Shown here piece by piece: positions 15,016 through 22,836 of a DNA stretch of 52,604 nt. The stretch comes from Nonomuraea zeae (GTDB lineage: Bacteria; Actinomycetota; Actinomycetes; Streptosporangiales; Streptosporangiaceae). The stretch spans positions 1-52,604 of the forward strand of contig NZ_VCKX01000051.1 of the NCBI RefSeq assembly GCF_005889725.1. Direction: 5' to 3'. The notes below the pieces were generated by a model that was not told where the DNA came from, searched no databases, and saw only the letters and a program-made list of their open reading frames with translations. Both the position numbers and the translations under genes were made by a program. The number at the start of each line of letters is the position of its first letter. Positions within the stretch are counted from its first letter, which is position 1.

Positions 15016-16130
15016 GGGCCCTGCCAGATGCTGTTGACCCATACCTCCCCTCCCTGCCGCTGATAGGTCACGACGACCCCGCTCGCCTCCTGCACCGGGG
15101 TCGCGCTGATGGGCAGGTCGTCGTTGTCGGCCACGACGGCCACGCTCACCATGGTTGACATCGCCGACACCGTGACCCTGGCCCTGGATCTGGCGCCGTC
15201 CAACGCCTTGAGTGGCGCTGCTAACAGGTCCTCACGAACTCCCTCCGGCATCGCGGGCAGGTGCTCCCCGAACGGCGGCGCCGTCACCAGCACCATCCGG
15301 CGCTCCGCCGCGTCGATCCGCTCGCGCAGCGCCGACACCAGCTCGTCGGGCACGTCCTCCCGCTCCGTGATGAGCCGCCGCAGGCGCGCGGCCCCGGCCG
15401 TGCAGTCCTCGCGTACGCGTGGATCCCCCGGATCCGCCCCGTCCGCGAGCTGGGTGAGCAGCGACTCCGCCACGTCGCGGATCGCAGCATAGCGGCGGAT
15501 CCGGTCGGCGTGAATGCGCTGGGCGGACTCCCGCCAGGCGTCGTCGGCGGCGAGCCGGCGCGACAGCAGCACGGCGTCCTCCGCGCGGGCCAGCAGCATG
15601 TGGCAGCCCGCCGTGTACCCGAGCTGCATGGTGACGCCGCCGACGATGACCACCAGGTATTTGGCGATGGACACGCGGTCGAGCATCCCGGTCACGGCCA
15701 TGGCCGCCAGCATGATGGCGGCGTTCGCGACCAGGAACGCGATCAGCTCGGTCCGCCAGCGCGGCCGGTTCCAGACCAGCATGACGCCGATCCAGCCGAC
15801 CGACCCCCAGCCCCAGTCGCTGATGCCGAGCAGCTCGGCCGGGCGGCAGGCGACGATCACCGCGGCGTCCACGGCCAGCGTGGCGACGGCCAGCTCGATG
15901 ATCCTGGCCGGCCCGCGCGAGGTGCGGGCCAGCGCCAGTGCGGCGACCGCGAAGATCACGGAGTAGACGATCCAGGCGGCCAGCGCCACCCACGGCCAGC
16001 GGAAGGAGCTCCAGCCGGTGATCGTGACCGTGAGGTCGTAGCCGACGTGCCACACGCCGGCGATCACCGCGGCGCCGAGTGCGGTGAAACGCGCGTACCT
16101 CTGCGCGACCTGCTCGATCTCCTCGGTCAT
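15012..16130 (-). CDS. Membrane protein of a two-component operon (kinase-like layout, no recognisable ATPase motifs)
   Basis: This 372-residue protein lies between a histidine kinase gene and its response regulator gene, with 4-base overlaps on both sides (ATGA each time). The N-terminal half has about six hydrophobic helices (for example AALGAAVIAGVW..., VALAAWIVYSVIFAVAALAL, LIAFLVANAAIMLAAMAV). The C-terminal half is soluble, with an arginine-rich helix (ESAQRIHADRIRRYAAIRDVAESLL) reminiscent of a dimerisation helix. I cannot find N, G1 or G2 boxes of an ATPase. It may be a degenerate partner kinase or an accessory sensor. I do not recognise the family. Confidence 0.8.
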   Translation of the reverse strand: MTEEIEQVAQRYARFTALGAAVIAGVWHVGYDLTVTITGWSSFRWPWVALAAWIVYSVIFAVAALALARTSRGPARIIELAVATLAVDAAVIVACRPAELLGISDWGWGSVGWIGVMLVWNRPRWRTELIAFLVANAAIMLAAMAVTGMLDRVSIAKYLVVIVGGVTMQLGYTAGCHMLLARAEDAVLLSRRLAADDAWRESAQRIHADRIRRYAAIRDVAESLLTQLADGADPGDPRVREDCTAGAARLRRLITEREDVPDELVSALRERIDAAERRMVLVTAPPFGEHLPAMPEGVREDLLAAPLKALDGARSRARVTVSAMSTMVSVAVVADNDDLPISATPVQEASGVVVTYQRQGGEVWVNSIWQGP

Positions 16131-17281
16131 GGCCGCCACCAGAGCTGCACGCGGGTGCCCTGGGCGCCGGAGTAGATCTCGGCGCCGCCGTTCGGCAGGG
16201 CGCGCATCGTGTCGAGGATCGAGCCGCGCACGCCGAACCTGTCGGACGGCAGCCGGTCCTGGTCGAACCCGCGGCCCGAGTCGGCGACCTCGACGCGTAC
16301 CTCGCCGTCGTGCCTGGTGGAGACCAGCTCGGCCTCGCGGACGCCGGCGTGCAGGGCAACGTTGGCCAGGGCCTCGGTGACGGCGCGGGCGAAGTGCTCG
16401 GCCACGTTCCCCGGCACGGTCTCCGGCGTGAGGCGCTTGCGGACGTCCAGGCCGGTCGCCCGCCCCGCCACCTCGTCCAGCAGCGTGTCCAGGGAGATGG
16501 GCGCGGAGTCCGCCTGCGGGGTGTCGCGCAGTTTCTCCAGCGCCGAGAGGTCGGTGGCCACCTGGGCCCGCAGGGTGGGCGACGGCTCGTCGTAGGTGCC
16601 GAGGCCGACCATGGTCAGCGTGTGCAGCGACGTCTCGTGGATGCTGCCGACCTGCCGCAGCTCGTCCTCGCGGCGCAGCCGCTCCACCATGAGCGCGATC
16701 CCGGCCCGCGCGCTCTCCTTCAGGAAGGCGTCGGTCGCGGCGGACGAGCGGCGCAGCAGCGTCATCAGCAGCAGGATCGCGGTGAGCTGGACGAGGTGGA
16801 TCCCCAGCGTGCCGAGCACGTCATGGGCGGGAGAGGCCAGGCGCACGCCCGCCGCGAACGCCGCCGCCACGACCAGCCCGACGGGGATGGCGACCTTGGT
16901 CCGCCAGGTGACCCCGGCGACGACGATGGTCATCGTGACCAGCCCCGCGACCCAGCTCGACCCCGTGTCGAGCGCGTCCTCGGCGACGAGGTGGCGTTGC
17001 GCGAGGCACAGCGCGACCGTGATGGCCACATCACCGGCCACCAGCCAGCCCGGCAGCAGTTCCTTGCGCCACAGCACCCGCAGGAACAACCCCGTCCACA
17101 CCAGGTGGACCGCCAGCATCGGCGCCAGCCACCGTAAGGAGACCGGCGGCACGGCTCCCAGCACCGCCGCGACCACCGCCACCAGGCCCACCGCGCTCCG
17201 TGCGCCCGCACCTGTACGCGCGACGGCCTTCTCGAACTGGCTGGTCGCCGAGTCGTACCTCGTGGAGCCGGAGTGAGACAT
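16127..17281 (-). CDS. Sensor histidine kinase (NarL-partner type)
   Basis: This is a 384-residue membrane kinase. Roughly five to six hydrophobic helices cover residues 28-190. The dimerisation region carries the putative phospho-acceptor in VGSIHETSLHTL, the His-Glu-Thr arrangement of this kinase class. The ATP-binding domain shows an N box (VTEALANVALHAG), G1 (VADSGRGFD) and G2 (FGVRGSI). It starts the three-gene operon and overlaps the next gene by 4 bases. The likely output is the NarL-type regulator two genes downstream. The stimulus is unknown; the membrane region is mostly buried, with little extracellular sequence, as in kinases sensing membrane or cell-wall stress. Confidence 0.9.
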   Translation of the reverse strand: MSHSGSTRYDSATSQFEKAVARTGAGARSAVGLVAVVAAVLGAVPPVSLRWLAPMLAVHLVWTGLFLRVLWRKELLPGWLVAGDVAITVALCLAQRHLVAEDALDTGSSWVAGLVTMTIVVAGVTWRTKVAIPVGLVVAAAFAAGVRLASPAHDVLGTLGIHLVQLTAILLLMTLLRRSSAATDAFLKESARAGIALMVERLRREDELRQVGSIHETSLHTLTMVGLGTYDEPSPTLRAQVATDLSALEKLRDTPQADSAPISLDTLLDEVAGRATGLDVRKRLTPETVPGNVAEHFARAVTEALANVALHAGVREAELVSTRHDGEVRVEVADSGRGFDQDRLPSDRFGVRGSILDTMRALPNGGAEIYSGAQGTRVQLWWRP

Positions 17282-17478
17282 GAGCCGTCCGCACGCGCCG
17301 AGAGCACAAGACGGGTCTCACGATAACGCAGGGCACACTGGGTAAAAAGCAACGGAAATGGATTTCTCCGTACGTGGCGGCGGATGGGGTCATGGGTCGC
17401 ATGGCTGAGTCCCTCGGGCCGGCTTTCTGCGGTCTTCACCGCCTCCCAGAACCTTCGTCCGTCCCGTCCCCCGCGGCA

Positions 17479-17525
17479 TGACGGCTGATCGGCCGTCAGA
17501 GCGCTACGACGGCCGATCGGCCGTC
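17479..17525. promoter_or_regulatory. Two 28-bp-phased palindromes upstream of the PP2C-like gene
   Basis: The 17282-17592 gap contains two related dyads. TGACGGCTGATCGGCCGTCA (17479-17498) has a single mismatched pair, and GACGGCCGATCGGCCGTC (17508-17525) is perfect. Their centres are 28 bases apart. They look like a double operator for a dimeric regulator acting on the rightward gene at 17593, or on the leftward kinase operon. No gene is visible in the gap. Confidence 0.5.
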
Positions 17526-17592
17526 AGTCGCGTCCCTTCATAAGAGCGTGTACTGGGCGCGTGCCGCGATCATCGCGGAGGGAGGGGACCTC

Positions 17593-18357
17593 ATGACTTA
17601 CATCGTGATCTCGATCTTGGTGGGTTGCCTGTCGGTGATGACCGTCCAAGGACGGCGGGGGAACTGGCCGACGGGCATGCCGGTGGCGCGGCCCCGGCTG
17701 GTGGCCGTCGGCGGCACGTACGAGGGCTCGGGGGGCCGGCCGTCGGACGCGTACGTCATCCAGGAGCGGCTCGTGGCCGCGGCCCACGGCGCGGGCGGGG
17801 CGGAACTGGGGCACGCCGCCGCCGCGCTGGCTCTGGGCGCGGTGGTCGCGAGCCGGCCGCAGCACGTGGGGACGCGGGTGGAGGACCTCGACGAGTGCGC
17901 CCAGGCCGCGCACCGGGCCGTGCGGACCGCGGCGCTGCGCAACCGGGCGGTGCCGGACCTGACCAGCACGCTGGACGTGGTCGTGCTCGACCGGGGCGAC
18001 ACCCCGCGGCTGCGCTTCGCCCACGTCGGCAACGGGGCGATCTGGCACTGCCCGAAGGGCGGGGAGCCGCAGCCGCTGACCACCTCGCACTCCTTCGACG
18101 ACGGCCCGCTGCTGCGCGGCATCGGCCTGCCCTCGGCGCTCAACCCCGAGGTCGGCTCGGTGCCGCTGCGCTCGGGCGACCGGATCGTCATCGTCACGGA
18201 CGGCGTGATCCGCGCGCTCGGGGCCGCGCGCGTCACGGAGCTGGTCACCGACGGCAGCTCCGCCGTCGCCTGCCTGGACCGCCTGTACGACGAGATGGCC
18301 GCCGCCGAGCCGAGGAACGACGCCACAGTGATCATCGCGGACTTCGTGACCGCGTGA
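17593..18357 (+). CDS. PP2C-like protein phosphatase with N-terminal membrane anchor
   Basis: The 254-residue protein begins with a single hydrophobic helix (YIVISILVGCLSVMTV), then carries a PPM/PP2C-like domain. Recognisable parts are the STLDVVVLD strand, the FAHVGNG motif with its metal-region glycine-asparagine, SGDRIVIVTDGVIRAL, and the C-terminal NDATVIIADF. The first metal-binding aspartate motif of classical PP2C (DG near the start) is replaced by an alanine/glycine-rich stretch (AAAHGAGGAELGHAA), so activity is uncertain. The ATG at 17593 has a GGAGGG site 6-11 bases upstream. It precedes an M6 metalloprotease gene by 90 bases on the same strand. Confidence 0.75.
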   Translation: MTYIVISILVGCLSVMTVQGRRGNWPTGMPVARPRLVAVGGTYEGSGGRPSDAYVIQERLVAAAHGAGGAELGHAAAALALGAVVASRPQHVGTRVEDLDECAQAAHRAVRTAALRNRAVPDLTSTLDVVVLDRGDTPRLRFAHVGNGAIWHCPKGGEPQPLTTSHSFDDGPLLRGIGLPSALNPEVGSVPLRSGDRIVIVTDGVIRALGAARVTELVTDGSSAVACLDRLYDEMAAAEPRNDATVIIADFVTA

Positions 18358-18447
18358 CGACCGCTTGAGTAGGGGGCTACTCAGGCCAGGACCGGTGCGC
18401 CGCGGTGACGATCGGAGGAAATCTCCCACCATGGACCGGAGGCTCGG

Positions 18448-20325
18448 ATGAGCGCCATATTCGGAGAGACCCTGAGCTTCGCTCAGGCTGACGGCGAAAA
18501 GGTGCGGCTCGTCGTCTTCGGTGACGAGCACTACGCCCGCTACGAGACCCTCGACGGCTACACCACGGTCTACGACGCCTCGGCCGGCGCCTACTGCTAC
18601 GCCGGCCTCAAGGACGGGCGCCTGTACTCCACGGGGGTCAGGATCGACTCCCGTGACGCCCCCGGAGACGTGCCGCGCCACCTGCGCGAGTCGGGTGCCG
18701 TCGTGGCCGAGTCGCACCGGCGGCGCCGCCCGGGGACGATCTCCGCCGAGGCCGCCGCGGACTCCGCGATGACCTTCGGCCCGACCGGCGGGCTGCTGGA
18801 GGGGCGCAGGCTCAGCGTCGGCACCGTGCGCGGGCTGACGATCCTCGTCGACTTCGCCGACCAGGCCGCCACGGTCACCCAGGCGCAGGTGGACGCGCTG
18901 CTCAACGCGCCCGGCTATCGGGAGAACGGCAACGCCTGCTCGGTCAACGAGTATTTCACGACCGTGTCCAGCGGCCTGCTGCAGTTCACCAACGACGTGG
19001 TGGGCCCGTTCAGGATGAGCCACGACATCACCTTCTACGCCGACCCCGAGAACCACGACGTGCTCGTCCCGGAGGCACTCCAGGCCGCCGTCGACTCGGG
19101 CGTGGACCTGACCAGGTACGACTCGCTCGGCCAGCAGGTCGTCGACGCCGTGACCATCATGTACGCGGGCGAGACCCGCTACATCAAGGACAGCGTCCTG
19201 TGGCCGCACAACAGCGTCATGGAGCTGACGTTCGGCGACATGCGCACGCACTTCTACCTCGTGACGAGCATGGGCGCGGGGCCGCAGCAACTGTCCATCG
19301 GCACCTTCTGCCACGAGAGCGGCCACCTGCTGTGCCGCTTCCCCGACCTGTACGACTACGGCCAGCGCGACGGCGACGACTTCGCCAGCTCGGGCCTCGG
19401 CCTGTACTGCCTGATGAGCTCGGGCAACCACCTGAACAGCGGCAAGACGCCCGCGCCGGTCAGCGCCTACCTGCGTGACCTCGCCGGCTGGTGCCCCGAC
19501 CGGGTCGACCTCAACCGGGGCGGCACGTTCGAGGCCCGGCACGGGGACTACCGCCGGGTGTTCCGCTACTCGACGGGCGTGCCGTCGGAGTACTTCCTGG
19601 TCGAGAACCGCACCAAGCTCGGGCTCGACCTGCACCTGCCGTCGAGCGGCCTGGCCGTCTACCACTGCGACACCCGGGGCTCCAACGAGCTGCAGGACGG
19701 GACGCCGCTGCTGCACTACCAGGTGGGGCTGCTCCAGGCGGACGGCCACCTCGACCTGGAGAACAACCTCAACGCGGGCGACAGCCGCGATCTGTACAGC
19801 CGGGTGGACGGCACGGCGCTGTCCCACTCGACGGTGCCCGCGAGCCTCCTCTGGAGCGGCGCCGAGTCGGGGCTGACCCTGTCGGCCATCAGCGATCCCG
19901 GCCCTTCCATCCGGTTCAAGGCGGGGGCCGTGGGGGTCAACGGGGCCACGTTCAGCTCGGTGTCGCGGCCCGCGCTGCGCATCCCGGACAGCGATCCGCA
20001 CGGGGTGGCGGACACCATCATGTTCGAGGCCGAGGGCACCGTGCGCGCGCTGAAGCTGCTCATCGACCTCGACCACAACCATCCCGAGGACCTGCGGCTG
20101 GTGCTGCACTCGCCGACGGGGCGGCGCATCGTGCTGTCGCACCGGGCGCCGTTGAAGACCTCGGAGGTGCTGCAGTACACGACCGAGCCGCCGTCGGTGG
20201 TGACGCCGCTTGTCGGGCAGCCGGCGGGAGGCGGGTGGACGCTGCGGGTCAGCGACCTGGCCCCGTCGCACGCGACGGCGGGGGTGCTCAGCGCGTGGCG
20301 GCTGGACATCGTCACGGGCACCTGA
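18448..20325 (+). CDS. M6 family metalloprotease with C-terminal P/proprotein-convertase domain
   Basis: This 625-residue zinc protease resembles immune inhibitor A-type M6 enzymes. The zinc site is H289-E-S-G-H293 in CHESGHLLCRFPDLYD, followed by the characteristic met-turn region GLYCLMSSGNH. An N-terminal prodomain-like segment (FGDEHYARYETLDGYTTVYD) is typical for M6 proteases. Residues from about 505 to the end form a P-domain-like beta-sandwich (DLRLVLHSPTGRRIVL, GGGWTLRVSDLAP). No signal peptide is visible at the ATG chosen by its GGAGG site, nor upstream in frame. This is odd for a secreted protease family and may mean another export route or an intracellular role. Confidence 0.88.
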   Translation: MSAIFGETLSFAQADGEKVRLVVFGDEHYARYETLDGYTTVYDASAGAYCYAGLKDGRLYSTGVRIDSRDAPGDVPRHLRESGAVVAESHRRRRPGTISAEAAADSAMTFGPTGGLLEGRRLSVGTVRGLTILVDFADQAATVTQAQVDALLNAPGYRENGNACSVNEYFTTVSSGLLQFTNDVVGPFRMSHDITFYADPENHDVLVPEALQAAVDSGVDLTRYDSLGQQVVDAVTIMYAGETRYIKDSVLWPHNSVMELTFGDMRTHFYLVTSMGAGPQQLSIGTFCHESGHLLCRFPDLYDYGQRDGDDFASSGLGLYCLMSSGNHLNSGKTPAPVSAYLRDLAGWCPDRVDLNRGGTFEARHGDYRRVFRYSTGVPSEYFLVENRTKLGLDLHLPSSGLAVYHCDTRGSNELQDGTPLLHYQVGLLQADGHLDLENNLNAGDSRDLYSRVDGTALSHSTVPASLLWSGAESGLTLSAISDPGPSIRFKAGAVGVNGATFSSVSRPALRIPDSDPHGVADTIMFEAEGTVRALKLLIDLDHNHPEDLRLVLHSPTGRRIVLSHRAPLKTSEVLQYTTEPPSVVTPLVGQPAGGGWTLRVSDLAPSHATAGVLSAWRLDIVTGT

Positions 20326-20372
20326 GAACCGGACCGTACGGGTGGAGGGGCCCGTGCGGTCGGGGCCGTACA

Positions 20373-20427
20373 GGGTGAAGGGACCCTGTGCGGCCGGGGT
20401 GGGGGGCCGTGCGGGGTGAAGGGACCC
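20373..20427. repeat. GC-rich direct repeat downstream of the M6 protease gene
   Basis: GGGTGAAGGGACCC occurs at 20373-20386 and at 20414-20427, embedded in larger imperfect 41-bp units rich in GGGGCCGT and TGCGG. The whole 20326-20475 stretch is skewed to G on this strand. It holds no gene I can support. Confidence 0.5.
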
Positions 20428-20476
20428 CGTGCGGTTGTGGTTGGGGGGGCCGTGCGGGTGCGGGTCCCGCGCGGAG

Positions 20477-20510
20477 GGTGATCGAGGGACGGCCTTGTCC
20501 CTCGATCACC
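20477..20510. terminator. Strong hairpin, likely transcription terminator
   Basis: A perfect 14-bp stem (GGTGATCGAGGGAC paired with GTCCCTCGATCACC) closes a 6-base loop. It stands between the M6 protease gene and the next gene. There is no following T-run, which is common for actinobacterial terminators. Confidence 0.65.
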
Positions 20511-20547
20511 TGCCCCCGAATGCCGATTTATCGGCCCAAAATGATCT

Positions 20548-21351
20548 ATGCTCTCGCCTGTGAGCCCACCGCACGGCATCAACCCCGACGTCCCGCACTC
20601 CGCCCGCGTCTACGACTTCTGGCTCGGCGGCAAGGACAACTTCGAGGCCGACCGCCGGGTGGCCGAGCAGACCATGGCGGCGGTGCCGGGGGTGCGCGAG
20701 AGCGCCAGGAACAACCGGGCCTTCCTCGGCCGGGCCGTCCGCCACCTCTCCCGGCTCGGGATCCGCCAGTTCCTCGACCTCGGCACGGGCATCCCCAGCC
20801 AGGGCAACACGCACGAGGTGGCGCAGGCGGAGGCGCCGGAGTCGCGCGTGGTGTACGTGGACAACGACCCCATCGTGATGTCGCACGCCAGGGCCCTGCT
20901 GACCAGCGCGCCCGAGGGCAGGACGGCCTACATCGAGGCCGACGTACGCGATCCGCGCAGCATACTCGACCACCCCGACGTGCTGGCCACGCTCGACTTC
21001 ACGCAGCCGATCGCGCTCGTCATGGTCGCCGTCCTCATGCACATCCCCGACCACGACGACCCCGCCGGCCTGGTCAAGGCGTTCACCGAGGCCCTGCCGC
21101 CGGGCAGCTACCTCGTGCTGAGCCACCTGACGCTGGACTTCCTGGACGAGGAGACGGCCGCGAACTACCTGTCCGCCACCGGGGGCCAGGCGATGCACAG
21201 GACGCCGCGCACCAGGGAACAGGTCGCCGGCTACTTCGACGGGTTCGAGCTGGTCGAGCCGGGGCTCGTGGCGGTCTCCGAGTGGCGCGACACGCCGCTC
21301 TTCACGGACTCCGCGACCTGGATGTACGCCGGGGTCGGCCGCAAGCTCTGA
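20548..21351 (+). CDS. DUF574-type SAM-dependent methyltransferase
   Basis: This 267-residue member of the actinobacterial DUF574/Methyltransf_19 family has the family hallmark VPHSARVYDFWLGGKDNFEADR, the SAM-binding FLDLGTGIPSQGNTHEVA, VVYVDNDPIV, and FTQPIALVMVAVLMHIPD. The substrate is unknown for the family. The ATG at 20548 overlaps a TATGCT element (20546-20551) that looks like a -10 box. If so, the true start is the in-frame GTG at 20560, on a leaderless mRNA, removing four residues. A second family member lies at 51392-52207. The gene stands alone after a strong hairpin. Confidence 0.9.
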   Translation: MLSPVSPPHGINPDVPHSARVYDFWLGGKDNFEADRRVAEQTMAAVPGVRESARNNRAFLGRAVRHLSRLGIRQFLDLGTGIPSQGNTHEVAQAEAPESRVVYVDNDPIVMSHARALLTSAPEGRTAYIEADVRDPRSILDHPDVLATLDFTQPIALVMVAVLMHIPDHDDPAGLVKAFTEALPPGSYLVLSHLTLDFLDEETAANYLSATGGQAMHRTPRTREQVAGYFDGFELVEPGLVAVSEWRDTPLFTDSATWMYAGVGRKL

Positions 21352-21482
21352 CCCCGGCTCCCCCGGCAGGGCCTCCCGGGGTTGACGCACGCAATCGGGG
21401 CACGGCGTCCGCGGGTGCGCCGTACCGTTCCAAAGCAGTTTAAGGTTCAAGCTGTGGATCATTTCGGGGACAGGGCGGCGCG

Positions 21483-22475
21483 GTGAGCACGACGGTCGGC
21501 GCCGAGCAGGCGGCGGGCGACCCGCCGCCGCCTTCCAAGAAGCGGCGGCGCAGGCGCTGGCTGTCCTGGACGGTCGTCACGCTGCTGGCCCTGTGGGCCG
21601 TCGTCAGGATCGGCGGCCTGGAGCAGGGATCGTTCCTGACGCAGCTCGTGACCGCGACGCCCTACGGGGCGGGGCTGGCGGCGCTCACCGCGCTGCTGTC
21701 CCTGGCCAGGCGCAACCGCCCGGCCGCGCTCGCCGCGGCGCTCGTGTGCGCGGCGATGGTCACCGTGCTCGTGCCGCGCGCGATCAGCGCGGAGCAGCCG
21801 GCCGCGAACGGCGCGCCGCTGCGGGTGCTGACGGTCAACCTGTTCGGCCGGGGCGACGCCAAGACCGTGGTCGATCTGGTGCGCAGGTACGACGTCGAGG
21901 TGTTCAGCGCGCTCGAGCTGACTTACGCCGAGGCCGAACGCCTGGACGCGGCCGGGCTGAAGCAGCTCCTGCCGTACCGGGTGCTCCAGCCGGAGTTCGG
22001 TGCGACCGGCAGCGGGATCTACGCCAAGCACCCGGTGACGGAGCTGACGGGCCTGTTCACCCCGATCGGCCACAACATGCCGGCCGCCGGCCTGACGTTG
22101 CCGGGTGGCGGCAAGGTCGAGTTCGTGGCCGTGCACCCGAACCCGCCGCTCGGGCGCATGGAGAAGGAGTGGAACGCCGCCCTGCGCGCGCTCCCCTCTG
22201 CCTCCCCCTCGACGGTCCGGGTGCTGGCCGGTGACTTCAACGCCAGCCTCGACCACCGCGCCTTCCGCGACCTGCTGGAGCGCGGTTACGTGGACGCGGC
22301 CGAGCAGGTGGGCAAGGGGCTGACGCCGACCTGGCCGAACTTCCGGCCGATCCCGCCGATCATCTCCATCGACCATGTGCTGGCGGACCGGCGGGTGAGT
22401 GTCCGGCGGGTCGAGGTGGTGGACGTGCCCAGGACCGACCACCGCGGCGTGTTCGCCGAGCTGCGCCTGCCCTGA
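21483..22475 (+). CDS. Membrane-anchored endonuclease/exonuclease/phosphatase family protein
   Basis: The 330-residue protein starts with a basic tail (KKRRRRRW) and three hydrophobic helices within the first 100 residues, followed by an EEP-fold domain facing the outside. Active-site motifs are VLTVNLF at the start of the fold, ALEL (metal glutamate), FVAVHPNPP, the GDFNAS strand, SIDHVLAD and the terminal TDHRGVFAEL histidine. The fold includes phosphodiesterases and phosphatases acting on lipids, nucleic acids or inositol phosphates. An extracellular phosphodiesterase is most likely. The start is GTG at 21483. It converges with the reverse-strand kinase remnant. Confidence 0.88.
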   Translation: MSTTVGAEQAAGDPPPPSKKRRRRRWLSWTVVTLLALWAVVRIGGLEQGSFLTQLVTATPYGAGLAALTALLSLARRNRPAALAAALVCAAMVTVLVPRAISAEQPAANGAPLRVLTVNLFGRGDAKTVVDLVRRYDVEVFSALELTYAEAERLDAAGLKQLLPYRVLQPEFGATGSGIYAKHPVTELTGLFTPIGHNMPAAGLTLPGGGKVEFVAVHPNPPLGRMEKEWNAALRALPSASPSTVRVLAGDFNASLDHRAFRDLLERGYVDAAEQVGKGLTPTWPNFRPIPPIISIDHVLADRRVSVRRVEVVDVPRTDHRGVFAELRLP

Positions 22476-22562
22476 GGAGCGCGGCCGGTCACGGTTGCGT
22501 GGGCACATGGTGAACGTGACGGACTTGCTCCTGGAGCCCGGCGAGGTGATCCGGAAGGCGAT

Positions 22563-22742
22563 CTCCCTGGCCAGGCGATCGCCCGCGAGCCCGTCGCGCA
22601 GGACCTTCACCGCCACCGGCCGGCCGTCCGCGGCCTGCCCGAGGTAGACGATGCCCTGCCCGCCCGCGCCCAGCCGGCCGACGATCCGGTAGGCCCCTAC
22701 CGCCCGGGGATCTCCGTCACGCAGTGGTTCGACGTCGGACAT
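22563..22742 (-). pseudogene. N-lobe remnant of a Hanks-type Ser/Thr protein kinase
   Basis: About 60 codons from ATG 22742 encode a standard actinobacterial kinase start: LRDGDPRAVGAYRIVG, the glycine-rich loop GRLGAGGQGIVYLG, and the ATP-binding lysine in PVAVKVLRD. Homology stops near LAGDRLARE. The frame stays open, but the rest does not look like a kinase and overlaps the EEP gene antisense. No catalytic loop (HRD) or DFG is present in any frame here. I read it as a kinase gene cut off by deletion. The sequence is not visibly decayed, so the loss may be recent. Confidence 0.7.
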
Positions 22743-22836
22743 GAGGGAGTGAGTCCTGAGGCGGCGGTGATCAACCCATGCACCTTAGCGAGATATATCG
22801 GCTTTTGTGCGGGAGCCGGATCAGCCGTCCGCCTGC

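Noticed and set aside
17524..20271. 915-codon reverse-strand open frame across the PP2C-like and M6 genes
   Set aside because: Composition is a coding shadow (Arg, Val, Gly, Gln, His); no start signals or motifs. Both forward genes have clear family signatures.
21459..22742. Full-length 427-codon kinase gene
   Set aside because: Only the first 60 codons look like a kinase; the rest is antisense to the EEP gene and lacks HRD and DFG motifs, so it is called a remnant.
22785..22801. AGCGAGATATATCGGCT as an operator before the kinase remnant
   Set aside because: The dyad is short and imperfect, and the gene behind it is broken, so no function can be supported.
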